Part shown: positions 34,814 to 44,438 of the stretch, in pieces
Numbering within the stretch: the first letter of the stretch is position 1
Layout: each line of letters starts with the position of its first letter
Source of the DNA: Lactococcus taiwanensis
GTDB taxonomy: Bacteria > Bacillota > Bacilli > Lactobacillales > Streptococcaceae
Length of the DNA stretch: 64,000 nt
Direction: 5' to 3'
Assembly (NCBI RefSeq): GCF_014905395.1
Contig: NZ_BNDT01000006.1
Span: 57,229-121,228, forward strand
Made by a program: the position numbers and the translations under genes
The notes under the pieces: model-generated
What the model saw: the letters and a program-made list of their open reading frames with translations, nothing else
The model's database searches: none
Told to the model about the DNA's origin: nothing

Positions 34814-34882
34814 TTTCTTACATCTCCTTATTATAAGCTTTGTGTCTTTAAAAAATCCTTCAAAACCCTTTATAATAACAAT

Positions 34883-34896
34883 TGTAAGCTTTTACA
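34883..34896. promoter_or_regulatory. cre-like site upstream of mtlD
   Basis: TGTAAGCTTTTACA matches the CcpA consensus TGWAANCGNTNWCA at all fixed positions but one, between mtlF and mtlD. Confidence 0.6.
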
Positions 34897-34915
34897 TTTT
34901 GGAAATAAATAAAAG

Positions 34916-34944
34916 AAATGACACAGAAATTTGTGTCATTTTTT
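34916..34944. terminator. Hairpin between mtlF and mtlD
   Basis: AAATGACACA / TGTGTCATTT stem. The U-tract is strong on the plus strand and interrupted on the minus strand, so it would be a partial terminator for mtlF. Confidence 0.55.
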
Positions 34945-34957
34945 CATCTTTTGACGC

Positions 34958-35389
34958 TTAATTTTCAAAAAAATTTGCGATTTCTTCGACTGTTTGAGCA
35001 TCAGCAATTTTAACCACATTGTCTACATCCGCACAGAAAATTGAGATTTTTTGAATAAGCTCTAAGTGCTCACTCCCGATCCCAGCTATTCCAAAAAGTA
35101 CCGTAGCCACTTTCGGATCTTTCTCCGTTCCAAAATTTACTCCGCGTGGTACCTGCACAATAGCAATGCCTGTTTTTAATACTTCTTTTTTTGCAGCATC
35201 TGTCCCATGAGGGATTGCGATGAAATTTCCCATGTACACGGAAAGTTCTTCATTACGCTGTAGCATAGCTGGGATATAATCAGGTGTCACATGTCCGCCA
35301 GCCACTAAAAGCTCCCCACAAAATTCAATAGCTTCTTCCTTTGTTTGGAAGTTTTGATTAAGTTTGATTAGATTTTTTTGAATTTCCAT
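34958..35389 (-). CDS. mtlF: PTS mannitol-specific EIIA component
   Basis: 143-residue EIIA of the mannitol/fructose family, passing phosphate from HPr to EIIB. The phosphorylated His lies in [12 protein letters not shown] near residue 62. I choose the ATG at 35389 because family proteins begin there; an in-frame GTG at 35416 has a somewhat better ribosome binding region. Confidence 0.9.
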   Translation of the reverse strand: MEIQKNLIKLNQNFQTKEEAIEFCGELLVAGGHVTPDYIPAMLQRNEELSVYMGNFIAIPHGTDAAKKEVLKTGIAIVQVPRGVNFGTEKDPKVATVLFGIAGIGSEHLELIQKISIFCADVDNVVKIADAQTVEEIANFFEN

Positions 35390-35467
35390 TTTAATCTTTG
35401 AAAAGCTCACTAACACTCGAGCTTTCAGTTCCTTTCTTAGTTTACAGTCTTTACAGTAAATGTAAAG

Positions 35468-37402
35468 TTATTCGCCATAGGTTCTGATTGAGTCGGTAAT
35501 AATCTTTCTTAAAAGTTCACTAACGATATCATAATTTCCTGAATTATAGATACTTGTATAGAGTTTGTTTTCAATGATTGAACTTGAAATTTTACCGAGA
35601 AGATAAGCCACGTCTTCGGGTACTTCTGGTGGCGCCAAAAGAAGAAGAATACGTTTGACCTCCAAAGGTTGACGATTCATAGCAATGACTTCGATACTCT
35701 GACTCAGATCATATATTTTAAAGAGCGGGGCATTTACAGAGGAATGCACACCATGAAGTAAAGCGAGTTGAGTTTCTGGAATGGCTAGATGTGTTTCTTC
35801 AAATCTATCTTTCAACAATGAAACAAGTGACCCGGAATCTTTTACATTGACATCGTTGACAACTTGTTTGACAACATCTGTCAAATCTGCACGATTTTTG
35901 ATTGCTGTTACTTCAAAACTTGCCAGAAGTTTATTGCCTACTTTAAAGAGTTCATTCAGATTAACGAAACTTTTCTGTGGTTCTTCTGAACTTGAAGGAT
36001 CTGTGTTCTGCTGAATTATTCGAAGTTTATGACGAATCTCATCAAGATTTTTTTGATCTAAGTCGCGACTTACATAAAGATAATCAAGTTCTTTTTCTGT
36101 CGTAAAGATAACATCATATTGGTTTTTATCTACAGATTTTGAACTTTGAATTAAATCAATCTTCCTCAAGAAAGGGAAATTTTTTCTTAAGCTACTCATA
36201 AGAAACTCACAGGAAATCCGCCCGCGGCTCGTTACTAAGGCGGCACGTAAGGGAAGTACTAAATCACTCCGTTCCAGCGTAGCAACAAAATGTAAAGTGA
36301 CAAAGGCGAACTCAACGTCTGAAAAACGTTTCTTGAATACTGCTGTGAGTTCTTTCTTTACAGCTTGAAAAATTTTTGCGTTATCATTGGCGATTTTCTT
36401 TACAAAATCATTTTGTTTTTCTGAAAAAAGAGCTGGTAAAACATCCGTCCCTTTTAAATGAGCATACAAAAGCCCGTACAATCGATCATCCTTACTAAAT
36501 TCGATGTTTAGAGTTGAAGAAACTTGTGCAATAAGCTGACGAATCTTATAAGAAAAATCTGTATCAAATTTCTCCATAAATAGAATTTCGCGTCCAAACC
36601 CAAAATAGAGAACATCATATATGGATGCTAGATAAAGAATCTCTGATATTCTAAAATTAGTCACTGACAGCTTGGTCAGTAACTGATTGACAAAGCTCAG
36701 TGCTTGTTTACTGGGTTGTCGAACCTTCTCTAACTCTAATGAGTAACCTTCTTCAATTCGTAAGAGTACCACTGTCAGAAAAAGTTGCATCAACACACGG
36801 ATTTTATCTGTCATCCCGCTTGGAAGTTCGAGCTGTTCAAACCCCTTTTGAGCTTGTACAAATTTTTCTGAATCTAAAAGTTCTAAAACTCGATTTTTAG
36901 TGAATGTTCCGCTGATAATTTCTTGGATTGTACTAGAATTAAAGAGACTGGAGACCAATACGGATCGAATGTTTTCTTCTTTCCCTCTTATTCTTAGGCC
37001 ATGTTCACGCTCCAAAACTAATTCGCTTTCTAGTAGCGTTTGCTCAATTTGACGTAAATCACTCGTTACAGTTGGTTGACTAACCCCAAAGTGCTCGGTT
37101 AGTGAGAGTATCGATGCCCTATTTTCAATCAAAAGGAGGAGCTCTCCATAAAGCCGCTCAATGACCGAATACTCCACTAATTCGTGAGCCCCTGTCAGCT
37201 CCGTTAGATCGCCTGCCAAGTAATAACCTTCTTCTGAGGTTTTGAGTTCGATAGCTTCAGGTAAAGATTGTTGCAACTTTTCAAGATCACGGTAAAGCGT
37301 TCGACGACTTGTACCGGTGAGCTCCATCATCTCGGAAATCGTGAGGCGCTCTCGTCTTAAAAAACTTTGAATTAATTTTTGCTCACGACTTGTTACAAAC
37401 AT
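35468..37402 (-). CDS. mtlR: Mannitol operon transcriptional activator, BglG/MtlR family
   Basis: 644-residue PRD regulator. N-terminal HTH domains (SEMMELTGTSRRTLYRDLEKL; SLTEHFGVSQPTVTSDLRQI) are followed by two PRDs, an EIIB-Gat-like domain and a C-terminal EIIA-like domain containing LLHGVHSSV. PTS phosphorylation of these domains controls activity in MtlR homologues. A repeat copy (36664-36679) lies in frame. Confidence 0.92.
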   Translation of the reverse strand: MFVTSREQKLIQSFLRRERLTISEMMELTGTSRRTLYRDLEKLQQSLPEAIELKTSEEGYYLAGDLTELTGAHELVEYSVIERLYGELLLLIENRASILSLTEHFGVSQPTVTSDLRQIEQTLLESELVLEREHGLRIRGKEENIRSVLVSSLFNSSTIQEIISGTFTKNRVLELLDSEKFVQAQKGFEQLELPSGMTDKIRVLMQLFLTVVLLRIEEGYSLELEKVRQPSKQALSFVNQLLTKLSVTNFRISEILYLASIYDVLYFGFGREILFMEKFDTDFSYKIRQLIAQVSSTLNIEFSKDDRLYGLLYAHLKGTDVLPALFSEKQNDFVKKIANDNAKIFQAVKKELTAVFKKRFSDVEFAFVTLHFVATLERSDLVLPLRAALVTSRGRISCEFLMSSLRKNFPFLRKIDLIQSSKSVDKNQYDVIFTTEKELDYLYVSRDLDQKNLDEIRHKLRIIQQNTDPSSSEEPQKSFVNLNELFKVGNKLLASFEVTAIKNRADLTDVVKQVVNDVNVKDSGSLVSLLKDRFEETHLAIPETQLALLHGVHSSVNAPLFKIYDLSQSIEVIAMNRQPLEVKRILLLLAPPEVPEDVAYLLGKISSSIIENKLYTSIYNSGNYDIVSELLRKIITDSIRTYGE

Positions 37403-37487
37403 GACTCTTCTCTCTGTCTTATATTACTTTTATTTTCCATTTATTCGTAAAGAATTTGCTGACAAGACCGTCAGCAATCTTCCTTTG

Positions 37488-39311
37488 CTATTTATTCATT
37501 CTATTGACCATTTTTAAGTATTCAGGCGTCGTAATTAAGCTTTCAACTGATAGATGTTGTGCATTTGGTGCTTTAGTTTTAGCTTGCTCTGTAAACTCAT
37601 GGAGGGACACCACCATAATATTACTAGCATTGAAAGCACCCAAGCCCAAAAATTCAACATCAGATACTGGAATTTTAACCTCATGCGTCCTAAAAATTGC
37701 TTGAAGTGTTTCTTTGCCCATTGTACTTGAGCCCACATGTGCGCCGTCATGAGCAAAAACAACTTCATCAATCTGATTTAAATCTATCTCTTCGTCACTG
37801 ACAGCTTGGTCAGCAACTTCTGGTGCCGAGAGCCGTTCATCAATGCCAGAAAGATTACTGATAATCTCATCATACCGTGGTGAGTTCAAGAAATTAGCTA
37901 CGGAATAACGTATCGCCTCAGGAGCCATTGTCGCAGCTCTAGGAGCTAGTTCGTCCTGAGTTACGACAATGGTGTCGGGACCAGCTTTTAGATTAGCAAT
38001 CGCTACATTCGTAACGTCTTGGGACAGTCCTGCTTTCTTAGCCTTATTACGTAAGATTGAAGCCCCCATAGCACTAGAACCCATCCCTGCATCACAAGCA
38101 AAGATGATATGTTTTACAGACGAGAAGTCTTCTGGCGTTTTCTTTGTAGCTGCTGCTTGCGCTTGACCTTTGCTGACCGCTTTGTCAGCAGCAACCTCTG
38201 CTTGCGCCTGAGCGAAAGTAGAATCATCCACCAACGACTTGTCACGCTTCAAGATGACTGCAGCAACTGCAAATGATACCAAGGCAGCCACAATGATTCC
38301 TGCCCAAACACAAACTACATTTCCAAAACCACCTGCTGATTTACCAGACGCCATCCCTGTGATCGCAATAATTGAACCAGGTGAAGCAGGAGCAGCAAGA
38401 CCCGAACCTAGTAAGTTATTTGTCAAGGTACCCGATACCCCACCAGCCATCACAGCAAAGAAGAGTGCAGGTTTCATCATGACATAAGGAAAATAAATTT
38501 CATGAATCCCACCGACAAATTGAATTAAAATCGCTCCAGGTGCCGTTGCTTTAGCCGAACCCTTCCCAAAAAGCATAAAAGCAATGAGAATTCCAAGCCC
38601 TGGTCCAGGATTGGCTTCTAGTAAAAATAGAAGCGATTTACCACTTTCAGAAACCTGTTGAAGGCCTAAAGGTGATAAGATTCCTTGATTGATTGCGTTA
38701 TTTAAAAATAATATTTTGGCTGGTTCAATAAAAAGATTAGCAAGAGGAATCAAGTGATTAGCAATTAAAAAATCAACCCCATGTCCCATCACATCGGTTA
38801 GCCACGCTACAAGTGGACCAACCACTTTTACAGCAAAAAGGGCAAGTCCAAAACCAACTAATCCAGCTGAGAAATTATTAATTAACATTTCCAGACCCGC
38901 TTTAATATGGGGTTGAACATATTCATCAAACTTCTTAATTAACCAAGCACCAAAAGGACCTAAAATCATCGCTCCCAAAATCATTGGAACGTTTCCTTTA
39001 GTATTGAGACCTCCTACAGAGACAGTCGCTGTGGCTATAATTGAACCAAAAGTTGCTATTGCGCCAACCACTCCACCACGATGTTCATATATATTTTTAC
39101 CCCCAGTGTAGCCTATCATGAGAGGTATCAAAAACGCTAGCATTGGACTTACCATAGCGGCAAATGTTTTATTAGGGGTAAAGCCATCAGGAATGAAGAA
39201 CATTGTCAACACCCCCCAGGCAATTAAAATAGGAATATTGGGCATTACCATGTTAGATAATGCAGTACCAAGTTTTTGCACTCGTACTTTTAAGCTTACG
39301 GTTTCAGTCAT
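37488..39311 (-). CDS. mtlA: PTS mannitol-specific EIICB with an additional EIIB-like domain
   Basis: 607-residue permease. Residues 1-355 form the EIIC membrane domain (GGIHEIYFPYVMMKP motif). A linker precedes EIIB with phospho-Cys406 in HIIFACDAGMGSS. A second linker precedes residues 513-607, which resemble EIIB again but read VVFAHDGAHVGSS, with His521 where the Cys should be. Both linkers contain the dispersed repeat (38173-38188 encoding AADKAVS; 37798-37813 encoding VADQAVS). AAGGAGC precedes the ATG. Confidence 0.92.
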   Translation of the reverse strand: MTETVSLKVRVQKLGTALSNMVMPNIPILIAWGVLTMFFIPDGFTPNKTFAAMVSPMLAFLIPLMIGYTGGKNIYEHRGGVVGAIATFGSIIATATVSVGGLNTKGNVPMILGAMILGPFGAWLIKKFDEYVQPHIKAGLEMLINNFSAGLVGFGLALFAVKVVGPLVAWLTDVMGHGVDFLIANHLIPLANLFIEPAKILFLNNAINQGILSPLGLQQVSESGKSLLFLLEANPGPGLGILIAFMLFGKGSAKATAPGAILIQFVGGIHEIYFPYVMMKPALFFAVMAGGVSGTLTNNLLGSGLAAPASPGSIIAITGMASGKSAGGFGNVVCVWAGIIVAALVSFAVAAVILKRDKSLVDDSTFAQAQAEVAADKAVSKGQAQAAATKKTPEDFSSVKHIIFACDAGMGSSAMGASILRNKAKKAGLSQDVTNVAIANLKAGPDTIVVTQDELAPRAATMAPEAIRYSVANFLNSPRYDEIISNLSGIDERLSAPEVADQAVSDEEIDLNQIDEVVFAHDGAHVGSSTMGKETLQAIFRTHEVKIPVSDVEFLGLGAFNASNIMVVSLHEFTEQAKTKAPNAQHLSVESLITTPEYLKMVNRMNK

Positions 39312-39325
39312 TTTAAGCTCCTTAT

Positions 39326-39361
39326 ATTATACTTACTATAAATACATTGTAACCGCTAACA
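39326..39361 (-). promoter_or_regulatory. Promoter of mtlA with overlapping cre site
   Basis: Minus-strand -10 TATAAT (39326-39331) and a weak -35 GTTACA (39348-39353). TGTAACCGCTAACA (39348-39361) matches the CcpA cre consensus at every fixed position and covers the -35, predicting carbon catabolite repression. Confidence 0.8.
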
Positions 39362-39377
39362 ACTTTGAAGTAAATAA

Positions 39378-39409
39378 AAATCTTGACACGTTCTTCTGTG
39401 TCAAGATTT
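39378..39409 (-). terminator. Second terminator downstream of the tRNA/5S cluster
   Basis: AAATCTTGACAC / GTGTCAAGATTT stem followed by a U-run on the minus strand. It insulates mtlA from tRNA transcription. Confidence 0.75.
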
Positions 39410-39431
39410 CATAGAAATAAGTTAAGCCAAT

Positions 39432-39453
39432 AAAAAAATCACCCTTAGGTGAT
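39432..39453 (-). terminator. First terminator of the tRNA/5S cluster
   Basis: ATCACC-taag-GGTGAT followed by seven U on the minus strand, 9 bases after tRNA-Asn. Confidence 0.88.
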
Positions 39454-39461
39454 CTTACTAA

Positions 39462-39535
39462 CTGCGGATGTCAGACTCGAACTGACGACATCATGATTAA
39501 CAGTCATGCGCTACTACCAACTGAGCTAATCCGCA
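39462..39535 (-). tRNA. tRNA-Asn (GTT)
   Basis: Acceptor TGCGGAT/ATCCGCA, anticodon loop CTGTTAA, T-loop AGTTCGAGT. Confidence 0.95.
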
Positions 39536-39540
39536 ATACA

Positions 39541-39656
39541 ACTTGGCATCGACCTTATCTCCCAGGGGGCAACCCCCAAGTACTTCCGGCGCGATAGGGC
39601 TTGACTTCTGTGTTCGACATGAGAACAGGTATATCTCCTATGCAATAAATACCAAA
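39541..39656 (-). rRNA. rrf: 5S ribosomal RNA
   Basis: About 116 nt. Helix I pairs UUGGUAU at 5' with AUGCCAA at 3'. Conserved segments CCUGUUCUCAUG, CGAACACAGAAGU and CUGGGAGAU are present. It lies 3 bases after tRNA-Ile and before tRNA-Asn; no 16S or 23S gene is adjacent. Confidence 0.93.
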
Positions 39657-39658
39657 TA

Positions 39659-39732
39659 TGGGAATTCCAGGATTCGAACCTGGGACCCCTGCGTTATCAA
39701 CACAGTGCTCTAACCAACTGAGCTAAACTCCC
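39659..39732 (-). tRNA. tRNA-Ile (GAT)
   Basis: Acceptor GGGAGTT/AATTCCC, anticodon loop TTGATAA. Confidence 0.95.
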
Positions 39733-39746
39733 AAATTATTAAGTTA

Positions 39747-39817
39747 AGCGGATGACGAGAATCGAACTCGCGTAGCCAGCTTGGAAGGCTGGGGTTCTAC
39801 CATTAAACTACATCCGC
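39747..39817 (-). tRNA. tRNA-Gly (TCC)
   Basis: Acceptor GCGGATG/CATCCGC, anticodon loop CTTCCAA. Confidence 0.95.
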
Positions 39818-39831
39818 GTAGTAAAATGTAA

Positions 39832-39904
39832 TGGCGCGAGACGGAATCGAACCGCCGACACATGGAGCTTCAATCCATTGCTCTACCAACTGAGCTACCG
39901 AGCC
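39832..39904 (-). tRNA. tRNA-Phe (GAA)
   Basis: Anticodon loop TTGAAGC. The acceptor GGCTCGG/TCGCGCC has a U-C mismatch at the fourth pair. Confidence 0.93.
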
Positions 39905-39911
39905 AAACAAA

Positions 39912-39985
<74 letters not shown>

Positions 39986-39995
39986 ATAATTATAA

Positions 39996-40085
39996 AGGAG
40001 GATGTGGGATTCGAACCCACGCACGCTTTTACACGCCTGACGGTTTTCAAGACCGTTCCCTTCAGCCGGACTTGGGTAATCCTCC
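39996..40085 (-). tRNA. tRNA-Ser (TGA)
   Basis: 90 nt with a long variable arm; acceptor GGAGGAT/ATCCTCC, anticodon loop CTTGAAA. Confidence 0.95.
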
Positions 40086-40090
40086 AGATA

Positions 40091-40162
40091 TAGTCCGTAC
40101 GGGATTCGAACCCGTGTTACCGCCGTGAAAAGGCGGTGTCTTAACCCCTTGACCAACGGACC
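40091..40162 (-). tRNA. tRNA-Glu (TTC)
   Basis: Acceptor GGTCCGT/ACGGACT, anticodon loop TTTTCAC. It is the first gene of the cluster. Confidence 0.95.
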
Positions 40163-40196
40163 ATATATTTTGTGCTGTCTCAAACAGTACTTTTCT

Positions 40197-40224
40197 ATTA
40201 TACACTATTTTTAGCATTTGTCAA
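40197..40224 (-). promoter_or_regulatory. Proximal promoter of the tRNA/5S cluster
   Basis: TTGACA (40219-40224), 16-bp spacer, TATAAT (40197-40202) on the minus strand. Both boxes are consensus. Confidence 0.92.
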
Positions 40225-40299
40225 GAATAAACTATGTTTACTTTTGCAACTACTTTTGTGTATCCTAGGGAAAGTGTTGTTTCAAACGACAACTATTTA

Positions 40300-40327
40300 A
40301 TTATATCAAATTAATAGTTTTTGTCAA
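40300..40327 (-). promoter_or_regulatory. Distal promoter of the tRNA/5S cluster
   Basis: TTGACA (40322-40327), 16-bp spacer, TATAAT (40300-40305). Same TATTCTTGACAAA context as the proximal promoter; a tandem rRNA-type arrangement. Confidence 0.9.
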
Positions 40328-40353
40328 GAATAAACTAGACCATTTACTCTAAA

Positions 40354-40385
40354 ACATAAAAAAACAGCCTTATTGGGCTGTTTTT
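40354..40385 (-). terminator. Terminator of ftsH
   Basis: AAAAACAGCC / GGCTGTTTTT hairpin with U-runs on the minus strand. Confidence 0.88.
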
Positions 40386-40389
40386 ATGT

Positions 40390-42462
40390 TTATTCCTTAT
40401 CTTCCGCATCTTCCGCTGGTTTAGAGTCTGTTTTTTCTTCTTCACCATTATAGATGTTAATATTTGAGAAATCTTCAACATTCGCATTTGCATCTTTGAG
40501 AGATTCTTCAAATGTTTTTGGTTCTGGAACTTCTGCTGCCGCTGCTTCATCAGGCATTTTACCTGTTTTAAAGAGTGACATGATTTGTTTCGCATCAAGT
40601 GTTTCATATTTAAGCAAAGCTTCCGCAATTGCTTTATGTTGCTCACGATGTGTTTCAATTGCTTCTTTAGCACGGTCATAAGCTTCACCAAGAATACGAC
40701 GCACTTCATCATCGATCATAACAGCAGTTGCTTCTGAGTAAGTCTTAGTTTGACCATAGTCGCGGCCAATAAATACTTGATGATCTCCTTCATAAGATAC
40801 CATACCAAGTTTCTTAGACATCCCATATTCGGTAACCATTGAACGAGCAATTTGAGTAGCTTTTTCAATATCATTTGATGCCCCTGGTGTAGCTACACCA
40901 AAGACAATTTCTTCACCAAGTCGTCCACCCATAAGGCTGGCAAGTTGATCTTTGAGGTGGAAGTTTGTTGGTTGCATGATTTCTTCATCTGGAAGAGCAA
41001 GCATGTAACCACCGATACGTCCACGTGGCACAACGGTAACTTTACGGACAGTAGAACCATTTTCAAGAACGAGTCCAACAATAGCGTGACCTGCTTCGTG
41101 GTAAGCCACGATTTCACGTTCGCGCATGGATTGAATACGATCTTTCTTAGCTGGACCAGCCATTGCACGGTCCATTCCTTCATCAATGTCAGCAGCGTTA
41201 ATTTCGGTCTTATTCTGACGGGCGGCAACAAGTGCAGCTTCATTCAAAACATTTTCCAAATCAGCTCCGACATAGCCTGGAGTTTGTGTAGCAACATTGT
41301 GCAAATCAACATCACTTGCTAAAGGTTTGTTTTTAGCATGAACTTTAAGAACTGCTTCACGACCTTTAACATCTGGAGCTCCGACCAAAACTTTACGGTC
41401 AAAACGACCTGGACGTAAAAGCGCAGGGTCAAGTACATCTGAACGGTTAGTTGCAGCAATAACGATTACTGAGTTCCCATCATCTTGGAAACCATCCATT
41501 TCAACGAGCAATTGGTTAAGGGTTTGTTCACGTTCATCGTTACCACCACCAAGACCTGCGCCACGTTGACGACCAACGGCATCAATTTCATCGATGAAGA
41601 TAATTGATGGTGCAGTTTTCTTCGCATTTTCAAATAAGTCACGGACACGTGAGGCACCGACACCGACAAACATTTCAACGAAATCAGAACCTGAGATACT
41701 ATAGAAAGGAACTCCTGCTTCACCGGCAACAGCCTTAGCAAGCAATGTTTTACCTGTACCTGGAGGGCCTTCAAGTAGAACACCTGCTGGGATACGAGCT
41801 CCTAAATCATGATATTTTTTCGGATTTTTAAGGAAATCAACAACTTCTACAAGCTCTTGTTTTTCCTCTTCAGAACCAGCAACGTCAGCAAAACGAACTT
41901 TTGATGTTTTACCATCTTGTTGTTTAGCACGAGATTTACCGAAGGACATCGGATTTCCACCGCCGCCTCCGCCACGATTCATTCCACCCATCATCAACCA
42001 GAAAATACCCACAAATAGGAGCATTGGGACGATATAAGAGAGAATTTGAACCCACATGCCGCTAGAAGAAGCTTGAATGACATTGACTTTAATGTCATTG
42101 CTTTTGGCAGTATCTTGCAAGTCTTTGATGATACTATCTGTTGGGATAATGTAAGCTTGGAATTGCTTAACTTCTGTTGTAGAATTTCCTAAAAGGGGAA
42201 AACTGGCCGCATTATCGACCTTTACAGGTTTTTTATATTCACCTGTAACAGTGATCAGACTATCTGAAGGCTGCATTGTGACTGTTTTAATATCATCATC
42301 ACTAAGTTTAGTCATCAATTGTGAATAGCTAATTTTATCCACATTGGCATGATTTGTACCGAAGAAGAAATTAAAACCGACGACAACAACAATTGCCAAT
42401 ATCACCCACATCAAGATATTTTTTACAAAATTTCCTTGTCTTGGTTGTTTGTTGTTATTCAT
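40390..42462 (-). CDS. ftsH: ATP-dependent zinc metalloprotease FtsH
   Basis: 690-residue membrane AAA+ protease. Two N-terminal membrane segments (about 13-35 and 135-158) flank an extracellular domain. Walker A GPPGTGKT is at 232-239, Walker B FIDEID near 289-294, and the zinc motif HEAGH at 455-459. The acidic C-terminal tail (after about 640) is long and low-complexity. A palindrome ATAACTAGTTAT, similar to ZitR/AdcR boxes, lies upstream at 42526-42537; its meaning is uncertain. Confidence 0.96.
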   Translation of the reverse strand: MNNNKQPRQGNFVKNILMWVILAIVVVVGFNFFFGTNHANVDKISYSQLMTKLSDDDIKTVTMQPSDSLITVTGEYKKPVKVDNAASFPLLGNSTTEVKQFQAYIIPTDSIIKDLQDTAKSNDIKVNVIQASSSGMWVQILSYIVPMLLFVGIFWLMMGGMNRGGGGGGNPMSFGKSRAKQQDGKTSKVRFADVAGSEEEKQELVEVVDFLKNPKKYHDLGARIPAGVLLEGPPGTGKTLLAKAVAGEAGVPFYSISGSDFVEMFVGVGASRVRDLFENAKKTAPSIIFIDEIDAVGRQRGAGLGGGNDEREQTLNQLLVEMDGFQDDGNSVIVIAATNRSDVLDPALLRPGRFDRKVLVGAPDVKGREAVLKVHAKNKPLASDVDLHNVATQTPGYVGADLENVLNEAALVAARQNKTEINAADIDEGMDRAMAGPAKKDRIQSMREREIVAYHEAGHAIVGLVLENGSTVRKVTVVPRGRIGGYMLALPDEEIMQPTNFHLKDQLASLMGGRLGEEIVFGVATPGASNDIEKATQIARSMVTEYGMSKKLGMVSYEGDHQVFIGRDYGQTKTYSEATAVMIDDEVRRILGEAYDRAKEAIETHREQHKAIAEALLKYETLDAKQIMSLFKTGKMPDEAAAAEVPEPKTFEESLKDANANVEDFSNINIYNGEEEKTDSKPAEDAEDKE

Positions 42463-42634
42463 ATTTACCTTATCTTTTATTTATTTGTCATCAATTTTGT
42501 CTTATTTAAAAATCAATAACAGTCCATAACTAGTTATAGCACATTTCCTAGTGGAATGCTAATAGTAAGTATTGGTCAGAGTCCTTTTCATACTTTAGTC
42601 TGAGAAAAACTCTATTACTCTATTTATTGTTCCT

Positions 42635-43186
42635 TTATTTTTTGTAAACTTCTGGTTTGAGAACACCGACATAAGGGAGATTACGATAATTTTCGTCATA
42701 GTCTAAACCAAAGCCGACCACAAATTCATTAGGAATAGTAAAGCCAGAATAATCTGGTTTGATTTCTACAATACGCCCCTCAGGTTTATCTAAAAGCGTC
42801 ACAATTTTTACATTTGCTCCACGATGCTCCAAAAGTTCTTTCAGATATTTAAGGGTACGGCCCGTATCAATAATGTCTTCAACGATAAGAATTTCTCGAT
42901 CTTTGACAGCCGTATCGACATCTAAAATCAACTTCACTTCTCCAGAAGATTTTGTCCCACCATGGTAACTTGACACGGTCATGAAATCTGTTTCAAGGTG
43001 ACAGTCAATATGCTTGATAAGTTCCGCTAAGAAAGGAACTGAGCCTCGTAGAATTCCTAATACTAAAGGATTTTTTCCTTCGTATTCCTTTGTTAATATT
43101 GCACCAAGTTCTTTGGATTTTTCAATAATTTCTTTTTCTGAAACCAGTACTTTTTCTATTGTCTTATCAAGATTTTTTTCGAGCAT
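42635..43186 (-). CDS. hpt: Hypoxanthine phosphoribosyltransferase
   Basis: 183-residue purine salvage enzyme. The PRPP motif [14 protein letters not shown] is near residues 98-111, and [17 protein letters not shown] is near the C-terminus. It overlaps the tilS 3' end by 20 bases, the same arrangement of tilS-hpt-ftsH as in Bacillus. Confidence 0.95.
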   Translation of the reverse strand: MLEKNLDKTIEKVLVSEKEIIEKSKELGAILTKEYEGKNPLVLGILRGSVPFLAELIKHIDCHLETDFMTVSSYHGGTKSSGEVKLILDVDTAVKDREILIVEDIIDTGRTLKYLKELLEHRGANVKIVTLLDKPEGRIVEIKPDYSGFTIPNEFVVGFGLDYDENYRNLPYVGVLKPEVYKK

Positions 43187-44438
43187 GGTGTGTTTCCTCT
43201 CTTACACTGGGTTTAACCCATAATATTCTTTTAATTTTATCATTTTTAGCAGCTTTACTCAAATCAGAGCATGCCACATCGACTATTGCATAAAGCATCT
43301 TATCTACAAAGATTAAAGGCATCTCACGTTTTTCTAGTGGAACCTGATATTCTATAAAAAATTTCCTCAATTTTTTATGATGGCCATTAATCAAAATCAC
43401 ATCACCTGGCCTTCTTTTTCGAATCTCAATTTCGCCCTCTATTGGGAGGGCGACTTCCATGAAACTGGAATCTTTAGGATTTTCTGACAACACAAGGAGA
43501 TTTTCTAGTTGAGTTTGTAGTTTGGGTCGGAGATAAAAGACCGTCTTAGTTTTAATGAACTCGAAAGACTTATTAAGCTCTCCTTTATACTGTTGGGGCC
43601 TTCTAATAATGTGAAGGAGAAGCTGGAATTGCTTTTTGTTTATTTGGATACTTGGATATTGAGTAAAATATTCCTGTAAAATGAAGTGTTGCAAAGCCTC
43701 AGTTTGAGCTAAAAACTTAGAGAGAGAAATTTTATCCTTTAAAATATCTAATTCATCAATTTTATCATGGATAATGGAGAAAGACATCCTAATTTCGTCG
43801 GTCATCGAGAGTATTGCTTCAGAGAATTGAGGATTTTCTTGGGTCAAGCCGGGAATGAGTTGATTTCTAATCCGATTCCGTAAATAATCCGTCCCTTTGT
43901 TTGTTGCATCCTCAAAGAAAATGGGGGCGTCAAGTTCCTTTTTTTCAAACCGAAGAAGCGGTCGGATTAATTCTCCTAAGCCAAAAGGTTGACGTGGCTC
44001 TATGCCTTGTAAACTTCGTAGTCCTCTTCCACTTATTTGCCGCATTAATACCGTTTCTACGATGTCTCCCCGGTGATGAGCTGTTACTAGAGCAGTGTAG
44101 CCATCTGTACTCATTATTTTTTCGAAGAAATGATACCGAAATTCTCGTGCTTTTTTTTCAGTAAACTCTCCTGTAAACTTGTCAACATAGACAGGAACTT
44201 GTTTATCATTTCCTAATTCTCTAATCGCACGCTCTTCTTTTATTGATTCTGCACGTAAACCATGATTAATATGCGCAATTCCTAAGGTAATACCTAGGGT
44301 TTCTCTAAAGGCATATAACCAATTGAATAACGTCATTGAGTCCTGACCGCCAGATAAGGCTATCAGAACTTTATGATGCTGATCAAAATAATGTTCTTCA
44401 GTAACGATTTTCAAAAATTTCTTTTCTGCTGGTGTCAT
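43167..44438 (-). CDS. tilS: tRNA(Ile)-lysidine synthetase
   Basis: 423-residue N-type ATP pyrophosphatase that converts C34 of tRNA-Ile(CAU) to lysidine. The PP-loop ALSGGQDSM is at 28-36, and the family motifs [10 protein letters not shown] and [14 protein letters not shown] are present, with the C-terminal TilS domain after about 340. It overlaps the upstream serine hydrolase gene by 4 bases. Confidence 0.94.
   Translation of the reverse strand: MTPAEKKFLKIVTEEHYFDQHHKVLIALSGGQDSMTLFNWLYAFRETLGITLGIAHINHGLRAESIKEERAIRELGNDKQVPVYVDKFTGEFTEKKAREFRYHFFEKIMSTDGYTALVTAHHRGDIVETVLMRQISGRGLRSLQGIEPRQPFGLGELIRPLLRFEKKELDAPIFFEDATNKGTDYLRNRIRNQLIPGLTQENPQFSEAILSMTDEIRMSFSIIHDKIDELDILKDKISLSKFLAQTEALQHFILQEYFTQYPSIQINKKQFQLLLHIIRRPQQYKGELNKSFEFIKTKTVFYLRPKLQTQLENLLVLSENPKDSSFMEVALPIEGEIEIRKRRPGDVILINGHHKKLRKFFIEYQVPLEKREMPLIFVDKMLYAIVDVACSDLSKAAKNDKIKRILWVKPSVREETHHARKKS

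Noticed and set aside
42526..42537. ATAACTAGTTAT as a zinc (ZitR/AdcR) operator upstream of ftsH
   Set aside because: Two positions differ from TTAACYRGTTAA, no clear promoter overlaps it and ftsH is not a known zinc-regulon gene; kept only as a remark.
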